Source: Synergistaceae bacterium (GTDB taxonomy: Bacteria; Synergistota; Synergistia; Synergistales; Synergistaceae). Taken from it: a stretch of DNA of 64,000 nucleotides. The stretch is from contig JAISZL010000032.1 of NCBI GenBank assembly GCA_031269245.1, positions 20,153 through 84,152 of the forward strand, given 5' to 3'. The position numbers were made by a program, and so were the translations under genes. Positions 1 through 6,677 of the stretch are shown here, piece after piece. How positions within the stretch are numbered: the stretch's first letter is position 1; each line of letters begins with the position of its first letter. The notes below the pieces were generated by a model that had not been told where the DNA came from, ran no database searches, and saw only the letters and a program-made list of their open reading frames with translations.

Positions 1-1004
1 GACGGATTGACCGGCGCCACCTTTCTCAGGAAGCCGGTACCCCGCCCGCCCACCTCGTACTCGAAGTTGAGCTGAAGATCTTCCTCGTAGACGTCATATC
101 CGTCTTCGTCGGTTTTTTTAGGAGACAGCTCCCTGTAAAACATGAATGGCAGAAAGCTCTTGCCGGCGCCCTTGGCGTAAACGCGGAGACCGGCCCCCGT
201 CGTGACGCGGAAGATGTACTTGAGGTAGTTACTAGGAGAAATTGATTGATAATAGAGTTTCGATAAATTAGTATATAATAGAGAGCCTGTCGCAAAATTG
301 CTAGGAAATGTATATTTACCCTCCACAACTCGGTAAAACTCATCCACAGGGGTTGCGACATACTTGTAACCCTCCTCGCCGAAGAGCGCGACGACGACAT
401 ACCGATGCTCTAAATCCCCGCTTTTTGGAAAATCCGCGCTGGCTGGAGTCACCGAGTGCGGAGCTATTTTATCCCCCAAGAGGTCGTAAACTTCGATTTT
501 GAACCCTGGTTTCTCAGGGTCGTGCGTCATTGCTCCTGAGGCCAATCGAAAAGTGGCGAGATAAAAAACTTGCGTCTCTGGGGTATCCTTCACAACGAAA
601 GTGCCCCTTCCCGTGACAGTGTGTCCGCCCTGACCCCCCGGCCTGTAGGAGAGCTCGAATGAGTCCACCCCCGGATCACACGTGAATGTGGCTGTTTTGG
701 CGGCACTAGCGCCAGAAAAAGAATTTCCCGTAATGTCATGCGACACCGGGAATTGTGCCGGGTCGACCAGCCCTCCCTCGGCACCCTTGCCGTTGTATAT
801 CGATAATTTCAAGTTAAGTGGATTTTCAGGAGTAAGTACCTCATCACCTAAAGAAACCCCCCAAATATTTCCTAACGCGCCGACGCCTACATTTGCAATA
901 CTATACATAAATTTAACTGTAACAGCGAAAGCCGCGTTCGGCAACAGCAAAAACGCGAGCAACGCTGCGCAGAACAGAGACAGGCGAAAATTTTTGCCGC
1001 TCAC
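1..1004 (-). CDS. Exported protein of unknown function, 3' end beyond window
   Basis: The ORF track misses this gene because it starts with GTG and runs off the window. Reading the minus strand from GTG at 1004 gives 334 codons with no stop. An AGGAGGAGGA Shine-Dalgarno lies 6 nt upstream. The in-between ATG at 1010 is in another frame and stops after about 33 codons. Residues 1-27 form a signal peptide with a long Leu/Ala/Phe core ending in NAAFA, so the product is probably secreted or surface-exposed. The remainder looks beta-rich and I recognise no domain. It lies 94 bp downstream of another exported-protein gene on the same strand, and the two probably share the upstream cobalamin-riboswitch leader. 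The function is unknown; a link to B12 is inferred from position only. Confidence 0.8.
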   Translation of the reverse strand, partial: MSGKNFRLSLFCAALLAFLLLPNAAFAVTVKFMYSIANVGVGALGNIWGVSLGDEVLTPENPLNLKLSIYNGKGAEGGLVDPAQFPVSHDITGNSFSGASAAKTATFTCDPGVDSFELSYRPGGQGGHTVTGRGTFVVKDTPETQVFYLATFRLASGAMTHDPEKPGFKIEVYDLLGDKIAPHSVTPASADFPKSGDLEHRYVVVALFGEEGYKYVATPVDEFYRVVEGKYTFPSNFATGSLLYTNLSKLYYQSISPSNYLKYIFRVTTGAGLRVYAKGAGKSFLPFMFYRELSPKKTDEDGYDVYEEDLQLNFEYEVGGRGTGFLRKVAPVNP

Positions 1005-1098
1005 CCTTCATCCTCCTCCTCAATCCTTCATGATAATAGTTCAAACGGCGGGCGAGGCTGATTGAAACAACCCAGCCCCGCCCGCAACCGACCCTTCC

Positions 1099-2034
1099 CT
1101 ATCTGTATATAATGTCGGGGAAGTAGGAGTGGTACATCTTAAAATCGTCGTAGTCGCCTATCGCGAAGATGGCGAGCGCGTCCTCACCCAACCGATAGTC
1201 GTCATACCCGACGTACTCGCTGACGTTGTCTCGCGTGAACGTGCCGCTGCCGCTCGGGTAATACACGGCGTACAGCCAGCCCTCCCCGCTGCCTGGGACA
1301 TGGGTTACGCCGTTCATGTCCACGATGTCGTTTATCGTCTGGGTCTGGCTGAATTTGTGATAGGTCGAGATGACGTATGGGGCGGAGAGCGTGCCGTGCG
1401 CCACAGCGTCGAGCGGCGTCGGGTACGACCTGCCGTAGTCGCCTGGGACGGTGTCGTAGTCGTCGTTGCCGTTCACGACCTCGAACGCGCCGGCCGCGAA
1501 GTAGCTGGTCGTAGTCGGATCCGCGTCGTAAAACTCGATGCGGATGCCGTTCACCGTACCGGAGTCGGGATGGGCGTAATCCGTCCCGACGAACGAGAAG
1601 CTACCATTAGCGCCGGACGTCGGGTCGCCAGCCATCCAACTGTCCGGGCCCACCGAATTCGCATTGTTGCGCGCGAGCACATATAGGGCAAAGCCGCTGC
1701 CGGTCGGGGATATGTCAGCCGAGTAAGTGGCCGTGAGTATCTCCCCGTTTTGCATCCCCGGCGTACTCTGAGCCCATTGCAGAGACAGCGCCTCCTGCGC
1801 GGTCGGGAAGCCCTCGAGCACAAAATCCCCGCTCGCGTCTTCGACCACCTGAACTATCTCCAATGGAAAATCTTCTGAAACTCCGAGATCTGCCGTATAC
1901 GTGTTTGGCCGGGCCGTCCCGGAAGTCCAGAAGTCAGCCAACCCCACCACGTCCCCGGCCGCCGCGAAGGCGGCCCCAAACGTCGCCGCGACCATCAAGA
2001 TCGCGAGAGCCATTGCGGTAAAGATACGCTTCAT
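1099..2034 (-). CDS. Exported protein with weak DUF4430-like C-terminus
   Basis: The track ORF begins at 2133, but the internal ATG at 2034 opens a classic signal peptide (MKRIFTAMALAILMVAATFG... AFA) and follows AGGAGG by 12 nt. The protein is therefore 311 residues and exported. The mature part is acidic and rich in Gly, Tyr and Asp. Near the C-terminus, the stretch from GWLYAVYY to EYVGYDDYRLGEDALAIFAIG resembles the closing strands of the DUF4430 fold (GW-Y-V ... Y-L-GD). That fold is related to the beta domain of vertebrate cobalamin carriers. The resemblance is by eye and weak. Two cobalamin riboswitches lie upstream on the same strand, which fits a role in capturing or sensing corrinoids outside the membrane. 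That role is inferred, not shown. Confidence 0.75.
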   Translation of the reverse strand: MKRIFTAMALAILMVAATFGAAFAAAGDVVGLADFWTSGTARPNTYTADLGVSEDFPLEIVQVVEDASGDFVLEGFPTAQEALSLQWAQSTPGMQNGEILTATYSADISPTGSGFALYVLARNNANSVGPDSWMAGDPTSGANGSFSFVGTDYAHPDSGTVNGIRIEFYDADPTTTSYFAAGAFEVVNGNDDYDTVPGDYGRSYPTPLDAVAHGTLSAPYVISTYHKFSQTQTINDIVDMNGVTHVPGSGEGWLYAVYYPSGSGTFTRDNVSEYVGYDDYRLGEDALAIFAIGDYDDFKMYHSYFPDIIYR

Positions 2035-2134
2035 AACTTTAACGTTCCTCCTATTTTTAATGTCGATGCCGCTCCTCACGGCGTCCCCGCGTTGACTCGG
2101 GACGCCCGCCGAAAAACACTCTTCGTCAATCATC

Positions 2135-2359
2135 CTACCACCCCTTTCTAAACCCAGTCACCATGCGAGCACGCGTCAACAGCGCGAGCGCCCGCACGCC
2201 CAAAATACCTCCCGCGGCATGATGCGTGATGCGAGGGCGCGAAAGGCCGCCAGCGAGAAAACACCCCGCCGTGAGACGCGCGAAAAACGTATATAATAAA
2301 TAATAAGAGGAAAGAAATTTTATCTCGGGAGAATGGAGCGCCGCACCGCCGCGCGTCTC
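2135..2359. other. Leader region between short ORF and exported-protein gene
   Basis: No convincing gene is seen here. On the minus strand an open frame continues from the tetranucleotide repeat to 2148, but its Arg/Cys-rich composition looks like translated GC-rich noncoding DNA. A TATTATATAC stretch near 2290 could be a -10 box. Just downstream, inside the start of the longer track ORF (about 2070-2100), GGCGTCCC and GGGACGCC can pair ahead of the AGGAGG used by the 2034 start. Confidence 0.4.
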
Positions 2360-2470
2360 CTAGAAGACGGCTATTGGATGAGAGTATGTATGTATGTATG
2401 TATGTATGTATGTATGTATGTATGTATGAGGGTGCCCGATCCAAATCATGTGCGCATCAGTAAAAACCAC
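2360..2470 (-). CDS. Short ORF with strong RBS containing a tetranucleotide repeat
   Basis: On the minus strand AGGAGGTGAG lies 8 nt before GTG at 2470, one of the best ribosome binding sites in the region. The frame encodes 36 residues: a short start, then three to four copies of the THIY repeat unit produced by CATA repeats, then a stop. It is the first ORF after the riboswitch terminator. Changing the repeat number would move the frame; one alternative frame stays open to 2148. It could be a leader peptide, a phase-variable gene start or a decayed gene. No homology is apparent. Confidence 0.35.
   Translation of the reverse strand: MVFTDAHMIWIGHPHTYIHTYIHTYIHTYSHPIAVF
2384..2428. repeat. 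Tetranucleotide microsatellite (GTAT)11
   Basis: Forty-five bases of uninterrupted GTAT (CATA on the minus strand). Simple repeats of this length mutate readily by slippage in bacteria. This one lies inside the short ORF with a strong ribosome binding site, downstream of the riboswitch. Confidence 0.97.
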
Positions 2471-2605
2471 TATTCTCACCTCCTCGCTCGTCTGGGTCAA
2501 AGAGCGCGAACCAACAGCGCCCACGCCACGCGCGGCCCGCTTCATGCCAATATCCGATGCTCGGCTGCGTGGGAGGATGCTCCTCTTGGTCGATGAGCGA
2601 AACAC

Positions 2606-2638
2606 AAAAAGAGACCCTCACATACGCGTGAAGGTCTC
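2606..2638 (-). terminator. Intrinsic terminator, expression platform of riboswitch 1
   Basis: On the minus strand GAGACC...TCAC pairs with GTGA...GGTCTC around a short loop, followed at once by TTTTT. It lies about 60 nt 3' of the cobalamin aptamer core, the usual place for a riboswitch-controlled terminator. Confidence 0.75.
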
Positions 2639-2694
2639 CCGTCGCTCTTCGGCTCGCCGTCCCGTGACGGCCACGTGTGCAGGGGCAACGCATC

Positions 2695-2895
2695 GCGCGT
2701 TCATCCCCGCGGGTCTCCTGGCTCTCGTTCCTCCTACTCCCACGCCTTCCCGCCCATTACGGACAGTGGCACGTTACAATAGTGGTTTCGTCCCGATTAC
2801 AGTGGCGCGGCCGCTTCGGCTTTCAACCGAATTCCTCTCGCCGGGATGTCTCGTTGCGCCATGAGTTCGCCCCTCTGGGCTTCCCCATGACAACC
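2695..2895 (-). promoter_or_regulatory. Cobalamin riboswitch 1 (proximal)
   Basis: On the minus strand the conserved elements appear in order: GAATTCGGTTGAAAGCCGAAGCGG (the GGTGAAA-CC block, here GGTTGAAA), then the B12 box GCCACTGTAATCGGGA at 2806-2791, then GGGCGGGAAGG, then GAGCCAGGAGACCCGC near 2724-2709. This is the arrangement of the AdoCbl riboswitch family. A promoter lies immediately upstream and a terminator immediately downstream, so adenosylcobalamin or a related corrinoid should repress the transcript leading to the short ORF and the two exported-protein genes. Confidence 0.88.
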
Positions 2896-2897
2896 CC

Positions 2898-2927
2898 ATT
2901 ATACATCCACCCTCCTCCAACTGTCTA
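2898..2927 (-). promoter_or_regulatory. Promoter for riboswitch 1 transcript
   Basis: Minus strand: -35 TAGACA (2927-2922), 18-bp spacer, -10 TATAAT (2903-2898). Initiation near 2890 would start the RNA just before the aptamer. This gives the proximal riboswitch its own promoter, independent of the distal one. Confidence 0.65.
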
Positions 2928-3177
2928 TAACAAAATCAAAAATAAAATTTCGCAAATGAGCGATCGCGCAAGAGTCCGTCTAATATCTTTTCAATAGCAA
3001 AGACACAAACGCCAGTTTACCGCGTATGCTTTGACCATTTATATAATACATCACGGACAAGAGTTTTTAGGCAGGCCCTTAACGCGGGGAGCCGGGCGAA
3101 TGGAACCCGGCTCCCCGAAGAGCAAAGAAAGGGGTAAATATGGTCGCTAAAACATTGTGGCAAGCAATGTTAAAGCC
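2928..3177. other. Intergenic DNA between the two riboswitches
   Basis: No gene with a supported start is seen. A strong inverted repeat at 3087-3116 (GGGGAGCCGGG ... CCCGGCTCCCC) could be a terminator stem, but neither side has a clear U-tract. On the plus strand a 14-codon ORF (ATG at 3140, after GAAAGGGG) follows this stem. It is too short to judge. Confidence 0.4.
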
Positions 3178-3215
3178 AAAATAAAGAGGGAACCGCATCG
3201 ATGCGCGGCCCCCTC
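3178..3215 (-). terminator. Intrinsic terminator, expression platform of riboswitch 2
   Basis: On the minus strand GAGGGGGCCGC pairs with GCGGTTCCCTC around an 8-nt loop and is followed by TTTATTTT. It directly follows the distal cobalamin aptamer. Confidence 0.75.
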
Positions 3216-3221
3216 CAATAA

Positions 3222-3428
3222 CCTTGGAAGATGACGTTTGTGCCCGCGCACCGTCATGTATCTTGCCTCGAAATCTGTCTCCTGGCTCTCGTTCGTCCTA
3301 CTCCCGTGACTTCCCGGCGTGTCATCCATGCCAGTGTCCTTGCGGTTTCGTCCCGATTACAGTGGCGGGGCCGCTCCGGTCTCTCACCGGATTCCTGTTT
3401 ATTTCGAGGGTGTTGCGTATTCTTTTGT
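3222..3428 (-). promoter_or_regulatory. Cobalamin riboswitch 2 (distal, no obvious own gene)
   Basis: Minus strand: GAATCCGGTGAGAGACCGG, B12 box GCCACTGTAATCGGGA at 3366-3351 (identical to riboswitch 1), CGGGAAG, then GAGCCAGGAGAC near 3288-3277. All hallmarks of the family are present and closer to consensus than in copy 1. A possible promoter is TATACA - 17 bp - TAATAT at about 3464-3436. No ORF with a believable start lies between its terminator and riboswitch 1. It either works in series with copy 1 on read-through RNA or is a remnant whose gene was lost. Confidence 0.88.
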
Positions 3429-3504
3429 TGAGCGAATATTACAACAAACGGATAGTTCTGTATATAGCGATCTGGCGAATTTAAGGGACCATTTGCCGTT
3501 GGAT

Positions 3505-3541
3505 AAAAAATAAGACCCCGATGTGATGTCATCGAAGTCTT
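3505..3541 (-). terminator. Intrinsic terminator downstream of XpaC-like gene
   Basis: On the minus strand AAGACTTCGATG pairs with CATCGGGGTCTT across a 6-nt loop, followed by ATTTTTT. It would end the transcript of the 3713-4330 gene and insulate the riboswitch locus. Confidence 0.7.
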
Positions 3542-3712
3542 GTATTTTAAGAATATGCTCTGGTTGGAATTTATCCAGCTTCAGCTCCGTTTAATCGGCG
3601 TTTACCCTTGTCAATCATCGACCAGCGGGCAAAATCTCGCTGGAGAAGTAGCGGGCAGGGCTCAAACTGGCTTGCCCGCCGCAAAGTTCATTCCTCGCCG
3701 GAGCCGCGCGTC

Positions 3713-4330
3713 CTAGCAGTGCTTGCCCTCGATCAAGATGTTCTCCTGCTGTTTCTTGAACGCGGCTATGAAGATGCTGAAACACTCTATCTCCTTCGCG
3801 TCGAGCGACTCCGGGGCGCGCTTGTAATCCTCGCGATGGCTCATCTCGAAGCACCGCTCCAGCGCCTCCGTGAGCTTGGAGAGATGATTCTCGCTGAAAG
3901 CCACAGCGGCAGGGGTGTCGTATGGCATCCGGCGTATCGTCTCCAAAACCATGTCGGCGAAGTCGCAGATCTCCAGTATCTTCTCACGCAGACGGGGCTT
4001 TCGCACCATCGCAGCCATGGAGCGGGCGGCGCCGACTTTGGCCGCGCCCTCGAACGCGGCGCTCGACTCCCTTCTCGGCGAGTTCTTGGGTATCTTCGAC
4101 TTGAACTCCTTCCTCGAGATGTTGAGGTTGTGCGCCTCCCGCAAGATCGCCATTGCCCGCTCGTCGTCCAGACTCTTCCTCTTGTCCAAGTCGTAAACCA
4201 ACGCTATCGGAAGGATCACGAGCATGAGCGCCGCCACATACGCCGGCGCCATTTCATCGGCACCGAGAAATTTCGAAAGCGCGAGCAGCACCCCTGTTCC
4301 AAACAAAAACGCCAACGCAAACTTGTTCAC
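3713..4330 (-). CDS. XpaC-like membrane-anchored helical protein
   Basis: GTG start at 4330 preceded by AGGTGA with 8-nt spacing; 205 residues. Residues 1-18 and 28-47 are two hydrophobic helices. The rest is a charged, largely helical cytoplasmic domain. The C-terminal half (ILEICDFADMVLETIR followed by a helix resembling FSENHLSKLTEALERC) resembles XpaC, the '5-bromo-4-chloroindolyl phosphate hydrolysis' family. In Firmicutes that family sits next to TelA-type genes and has no proven biochemical activity. No TelA gene is nearby. The assignment is by pattern only. Confidence 0.6.
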   Translation of the reverse strand: MNKFALAFLFGTGVLLALSKFLGADEMAPAYVAALMLVILPIALVYDLDKRKSLDDERAMAILREAHNLNISRKEFKSKIPKNSPRRESSAAFEGAAKVGAARSMAAMVRKPRLREKILEICDFADMVLETIRRMPYDTPAAVAFSENHLSKLTEALERCFEMSHREDYKRAPESLDAKEIECFSIFIAAFKKQQENILIEGKHC

Positions 4331-4336
4331 CGCAAT

Positions 4337-4435
4337 TCACCTGCCTGTATGGCTGTCCATCATAATTGAGGTTCGCTTAAAGTCCCCCAGAAACGCCCGT
4401 CGTCCGCTCCCCCACACTCCCGGCATCAGGGGCAC
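4337..4435 (-). CDS. Possible small ORF upstream of XpaC-like gene
   Basis: On the minus strand GGAGGA stands 9 nt before GTG at 4435. The frame gives 32 residues and stops within the ribosome binding site of the XpaC-like gene, as translationally coupled genes often do. The sequence (start VPLMPGVWGSG) has no recognisable features. It may be chance. Confidence 0.25.
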   Translation of the reverse strand: MPLMPGVWGSGRRAFLGDFKRTSIMMDSHTGR

Positions 4436-4489
4436 GAGCGGCACTCCTCCGATGATTTTAAGCATTTTGGCGCAATGATGCAACGTCAA

Positions 4490-5290
4490 TTACCCCCACG
4501 GCCACCCGGGGTACCTGCCAATCACGTCGCCGAAGCGGCTGACGAGCGCGTTGCCGGCAAACAGCGCCAGCACCGAGCCCGCGGCGAGGAACGGACCCAT
4601 TGGGATTGCGTCGCGCCGCTTGAGCTTCTTCACCGCCATCAGCGGCAGCACCACGACGCCGCCGACTACGAAGCCCAGGTAGAGCGACAACGCGCAATAC
4701 TTCCACCCCACAGCGCCGCCTATGCCCAGCATCAGCACCGCGTCACCCCAGCCCATGCCGCCCCTGCTCACCACAATTATAGCGGCAATGAAACAAAAAC
4801 CCAAGGCTCCGCCCAGAAGGCCGTCGAGGACAGCGTTCCATCCCCCCGCCATCCGCATCAGCAAACCCGCGACGCCGAGCGCTATCGCCCACACGTCGTA
4901 TATGTATCCGTTCTCGATGTCGGTCAGGGAGTTAAATAGAGAGAACCACAGAACCGCGACGGACACAGCCAGTGCCGGGCTCACCCCCCATCTCCAGAAG
5001 AGCGCCGCTGTAAGGGCGGCCGAAACCATCTCCGCCGCGAAGTGCCTGGGCTTTATTGCGGCCTTGCAGTAGCGGCACTTGCCCGCCAGCATGAGGTATG
5101 AGACTACCGGCACGAGATCCGCGCTCTTTAGAGCCGTCCCGCAGTTGTCGCACGCCGACCGCGCCCTCCCCCACCACTTCTTCCCCGCCGCGGTGCGCAT
5201 GGCCACGGCGTTTATGAACGAACCTGCGCAGGCGCCGACCGCGAACGCGAGCGTTGCCGCTATAATGTCATTGTAGTTCGCGTAAGCCAT
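4490..5290 (-). CDS. pilD: Type IV prepilin leader peptidase / N-methyltransferase
   Basis: An aspartic protease of the inner membrane that cleaves and N-methylates type IV pilin-like precursors. The track ORF reaches 5470, but the membrane protein proper starts at ATG 5290 (MAYANYNDII), giving 266 residues. The cytoplasmic loop has the paired CxxC zinc motif (CDNCG and CRYC). The two catalytic aspartates are in SLTDIENG and in the GxGD motif GMGWGD. At least seven hydrophobic helices follow. It is divergent from the tautomerase gene with only 31 bp between starts. The only obvious pilus partner in this window is the PilY1-like protein 28 kb away. Confidence 0.92.
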   Translation of the reverse strand: MAYANYNDIIAATLAFAVGACAGSFINAVAMRTAAGKKWWGRARSACDNCGTALKSADLVPVVSYLMLAGKCRYCKAAIKPRHFAAEMVSAALTAALFWRWGVSPALAVSVAVLWFSLFNSLTDIENGYIYDVWAIALGVAGLLMRMAGGWNAVLDGLLGGALGFCFIAAIIVVSRGGMGWGDAVLMLGIGGAVGWKYCALSLYLGFVVGGVVVLPLMAVKKLKRRDAIPMGPFLAAGSVLALFAGNALVSRFGDVIGRYPGWPWG

Positions 5291-5321
5291 TCCCAAAATA
5301 CCCCCAAGAGGAGAGATTGAC

Positions 5322-5519
5322 GTGCCAATAATCCAAGTGAACTTGCTGCAAGGCCGTTCCGCCGAGGCAAAGCGCAAATTCGCCGCCGGCGTGACCCAGC
5401 TCGCCTGCGACTGTTTCGGCGTCAAGGCATCCCAGGTGCGCGTGATGCTGAACGAGATGAGCCCCAACAACTACGCCATCGCTGGGCGCCTTGTCTCGGA
5501 CGGCGACGGCAAAAGCTGA
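5322..5519 (+). CDS. 4-oxalocrotonate tautomerase family protein
   Basis: A 65-residue member of the tautomerase superfamily, which uses an N-terminal proline as general base. GTG start at 5322 after AGGAGAG; the second codon is Pro, so methionine removal exposes the catalytic Pro1. Length and the pattern PIIQVNLLQGRS...KRKFAAGVTQ fit 4-OT subunits, which assemble as hexamers. An arginine corresponding to Arg39 may be the R in QVRVMLNEM. The physiological substrate cannot be deduced. Confidence 0.88.
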   Translation: MPIIQVNLLQGRSAEAKRKFAAGVTQLACDCFGVKASQVRVMLNEMSPNNYAIAGRLVSDGDGKS

Positions 5520-5668
5520 TCTTTTAAATCGGCGAGACCCAAAAACCGGCGATATTATAGCATCTATCGGCACACCGCGACGATGAGGCCAGCGCGTTTT
5601 TTGCGGCGAATGATATGGCAGGCGGGGGCGTTCGCAAATCGGGATAAATTTTCGCATCGCCAATAATG

Positions 5669-5674
5669 TATAAT
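5669..5674 (+). promoter_or_regulatory. Possible -10 box for the EamA transporter gene
   Basis: A TATAAT hexamer lies 33 bp before the GTG start. No good -35 is visible at 16-18 bp, so only the -10 is claimed. Confidence 0.35.
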
Positions 5675-5706
5675 GGCGCCCAGCTATATCGACGGGAGGC
5701 GATGCG

Positions 5707-6591
5707 GTGAGTCTGACGGAGGACGGCAAGAGGGTCCTATTGGCTGACGCCATGCTTGTCATGGTGGCGTTCATATGGGGGGCGGGCATATCGATATCGG
5801 CGGACCTGGTGCGCACCCTCTCCCCCCTGTGGAGCTGTGCCCTGCGATTTTCGGTCTCCGGCGTCGCCGTATCGCTGCTCTGCGCGTCGAAGATACGGCG
5901 TGCGACGATGTACGAGTGGAGGTGCGGGATGGCTCTGGCATTTTTTATCGTGAGCCAGTTCTCATGCATGAGCTTCGCGCTCTTCTACAGCACCGCCAGC
6001 AAGCAGGCGTTTTTCATCGGCAGCTCGGTGCTGATGGTTCCGTTCCTCGCATGGGCGGTGAACAGGACGAGGCCTCACCCCGCGGTGTTCGCCGGGGCGG
6101 CGCTCGGCACGGCGGGGTTGATGACGATGGGCTTCACCCCCGGGATGCGCTTCAACTTAGGGGACCTGCTGAACTTCGCCATGTGCCTCATATGGGCCGC
6201 GCAGGTCATAGCGGTAGAGCGCATCGTCAAGAAAATGGACCCTACAAGCCTCGTCGCGCTCCAACTCCCGCTCGCCGGCGCCGTGCTGCTGGCCTTCGCG
6301 TTCATGTTCGAGGGCCCTATGGACATACTCTCGATACAGGGAGCCACGTGGGGAGAGATTTTCTTCATGGGGCTCGTCAGCACGATACTCTGCTTCATAC
6401 TCCAGACGAAAGCGCAGAAGAACACCACCGCGTCGCACGTGGCCATAATATTGGCGCTCGAATCCGTCTTCGGCTACATCATATCCGTGCTGTCGGGACA
6501 GGACCCGTTCATCGCGCAGGGGGCGATCGGAGGCGTTATGATAACGCTGGGCGTAGTCGTCTCTGAAACCGAGACCATAAAGAACCGCTGA
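5707..6591 (+). CDS. DMT superfamily (EamA) exporter
   Basis: GTG start 5707 with GGGAGG 9 nt upstream; 294 residues. The ten predicted membrane helices fall into two related EamA halves, the architecture of drug/metabolite transporters that export amino acids, nucleosides or similar solutes. The first helix shows the family signature MVAFIWGAGIS (compare WG at the start of EamA repeats). The second half has LALESVFGYIISVL and GGVMITLGVVVSE, also typical. The substrate cannot be read from sequence. It converges on the ammonium transporter gene, with a shared hairpin between. Confidence 0.85.
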   Translation: MSLTEDGKRVLLADAMLVMVAFIWGAGISISADLVRTLSPLWSCALRFSVSGVAVSLLCASKIRRATMYEWRCGMALAFFIVSQFSCMSFALFYSTASKQAFFIGSSVLMVPFLAWAVNRTRPHPAVFAGAALGTAGLMTMGFTPGMRFNLGDLLNFAMCLIWAAQVIAVERIVKKMDPTSLVALQLPLAGAVLLAFAFMFEGPMDILSIQGATWGEIFFMGLVSTILCFILQTKAQKNTTASHVAIILALESVFGYIISVLSGQDPFIAQGAIGGVMITLGVVVSETETIKNR

Positions 6592-6604
6592 TTTTGGCGC
6601 GAAC

Positions 6605-6632
6605 GAGGGGGCATCGTCCGCGATGCCCCCTC
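6605..6632. terminator. Bidirectional hairpin between EamA and amt genes
   Basis: A perfect 12-bp stem, GAGGGGGCATCG / CGATGCCCCCTC, with a 4-nt loop in the short gap between convergent genes. The flanking U-tracts are poor, so this may act as an mRNA 3' end stabiliser as much as a terminator. Confidence 0.6.
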
Positions 6633-6677
6633 GCCGTCCTCTTTGACGCGGGCGCTAAAACAACTGTTTGGCCTGGC

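Noticed and set aside
3087-3116. Strong GC hairpin taken as a terminator
   Set aside because: No T-run on either strand and no gene clearly ending there; left as unexplained structure.
3140-3184. 14-codon plus-strand ORF after a strong hairpin and GAAAGGGG
   Set aside because: It has start signals, but it is too short and has no downstream gene to regulate on that strand.
3147-3484. Short ORFs on both strands over the distal riboswitch
   Set aside because: They fall on the conserved RNA aptamer; their peptides echo those over riboswitch 1, as expected from repeated noncoding RNA sequence.
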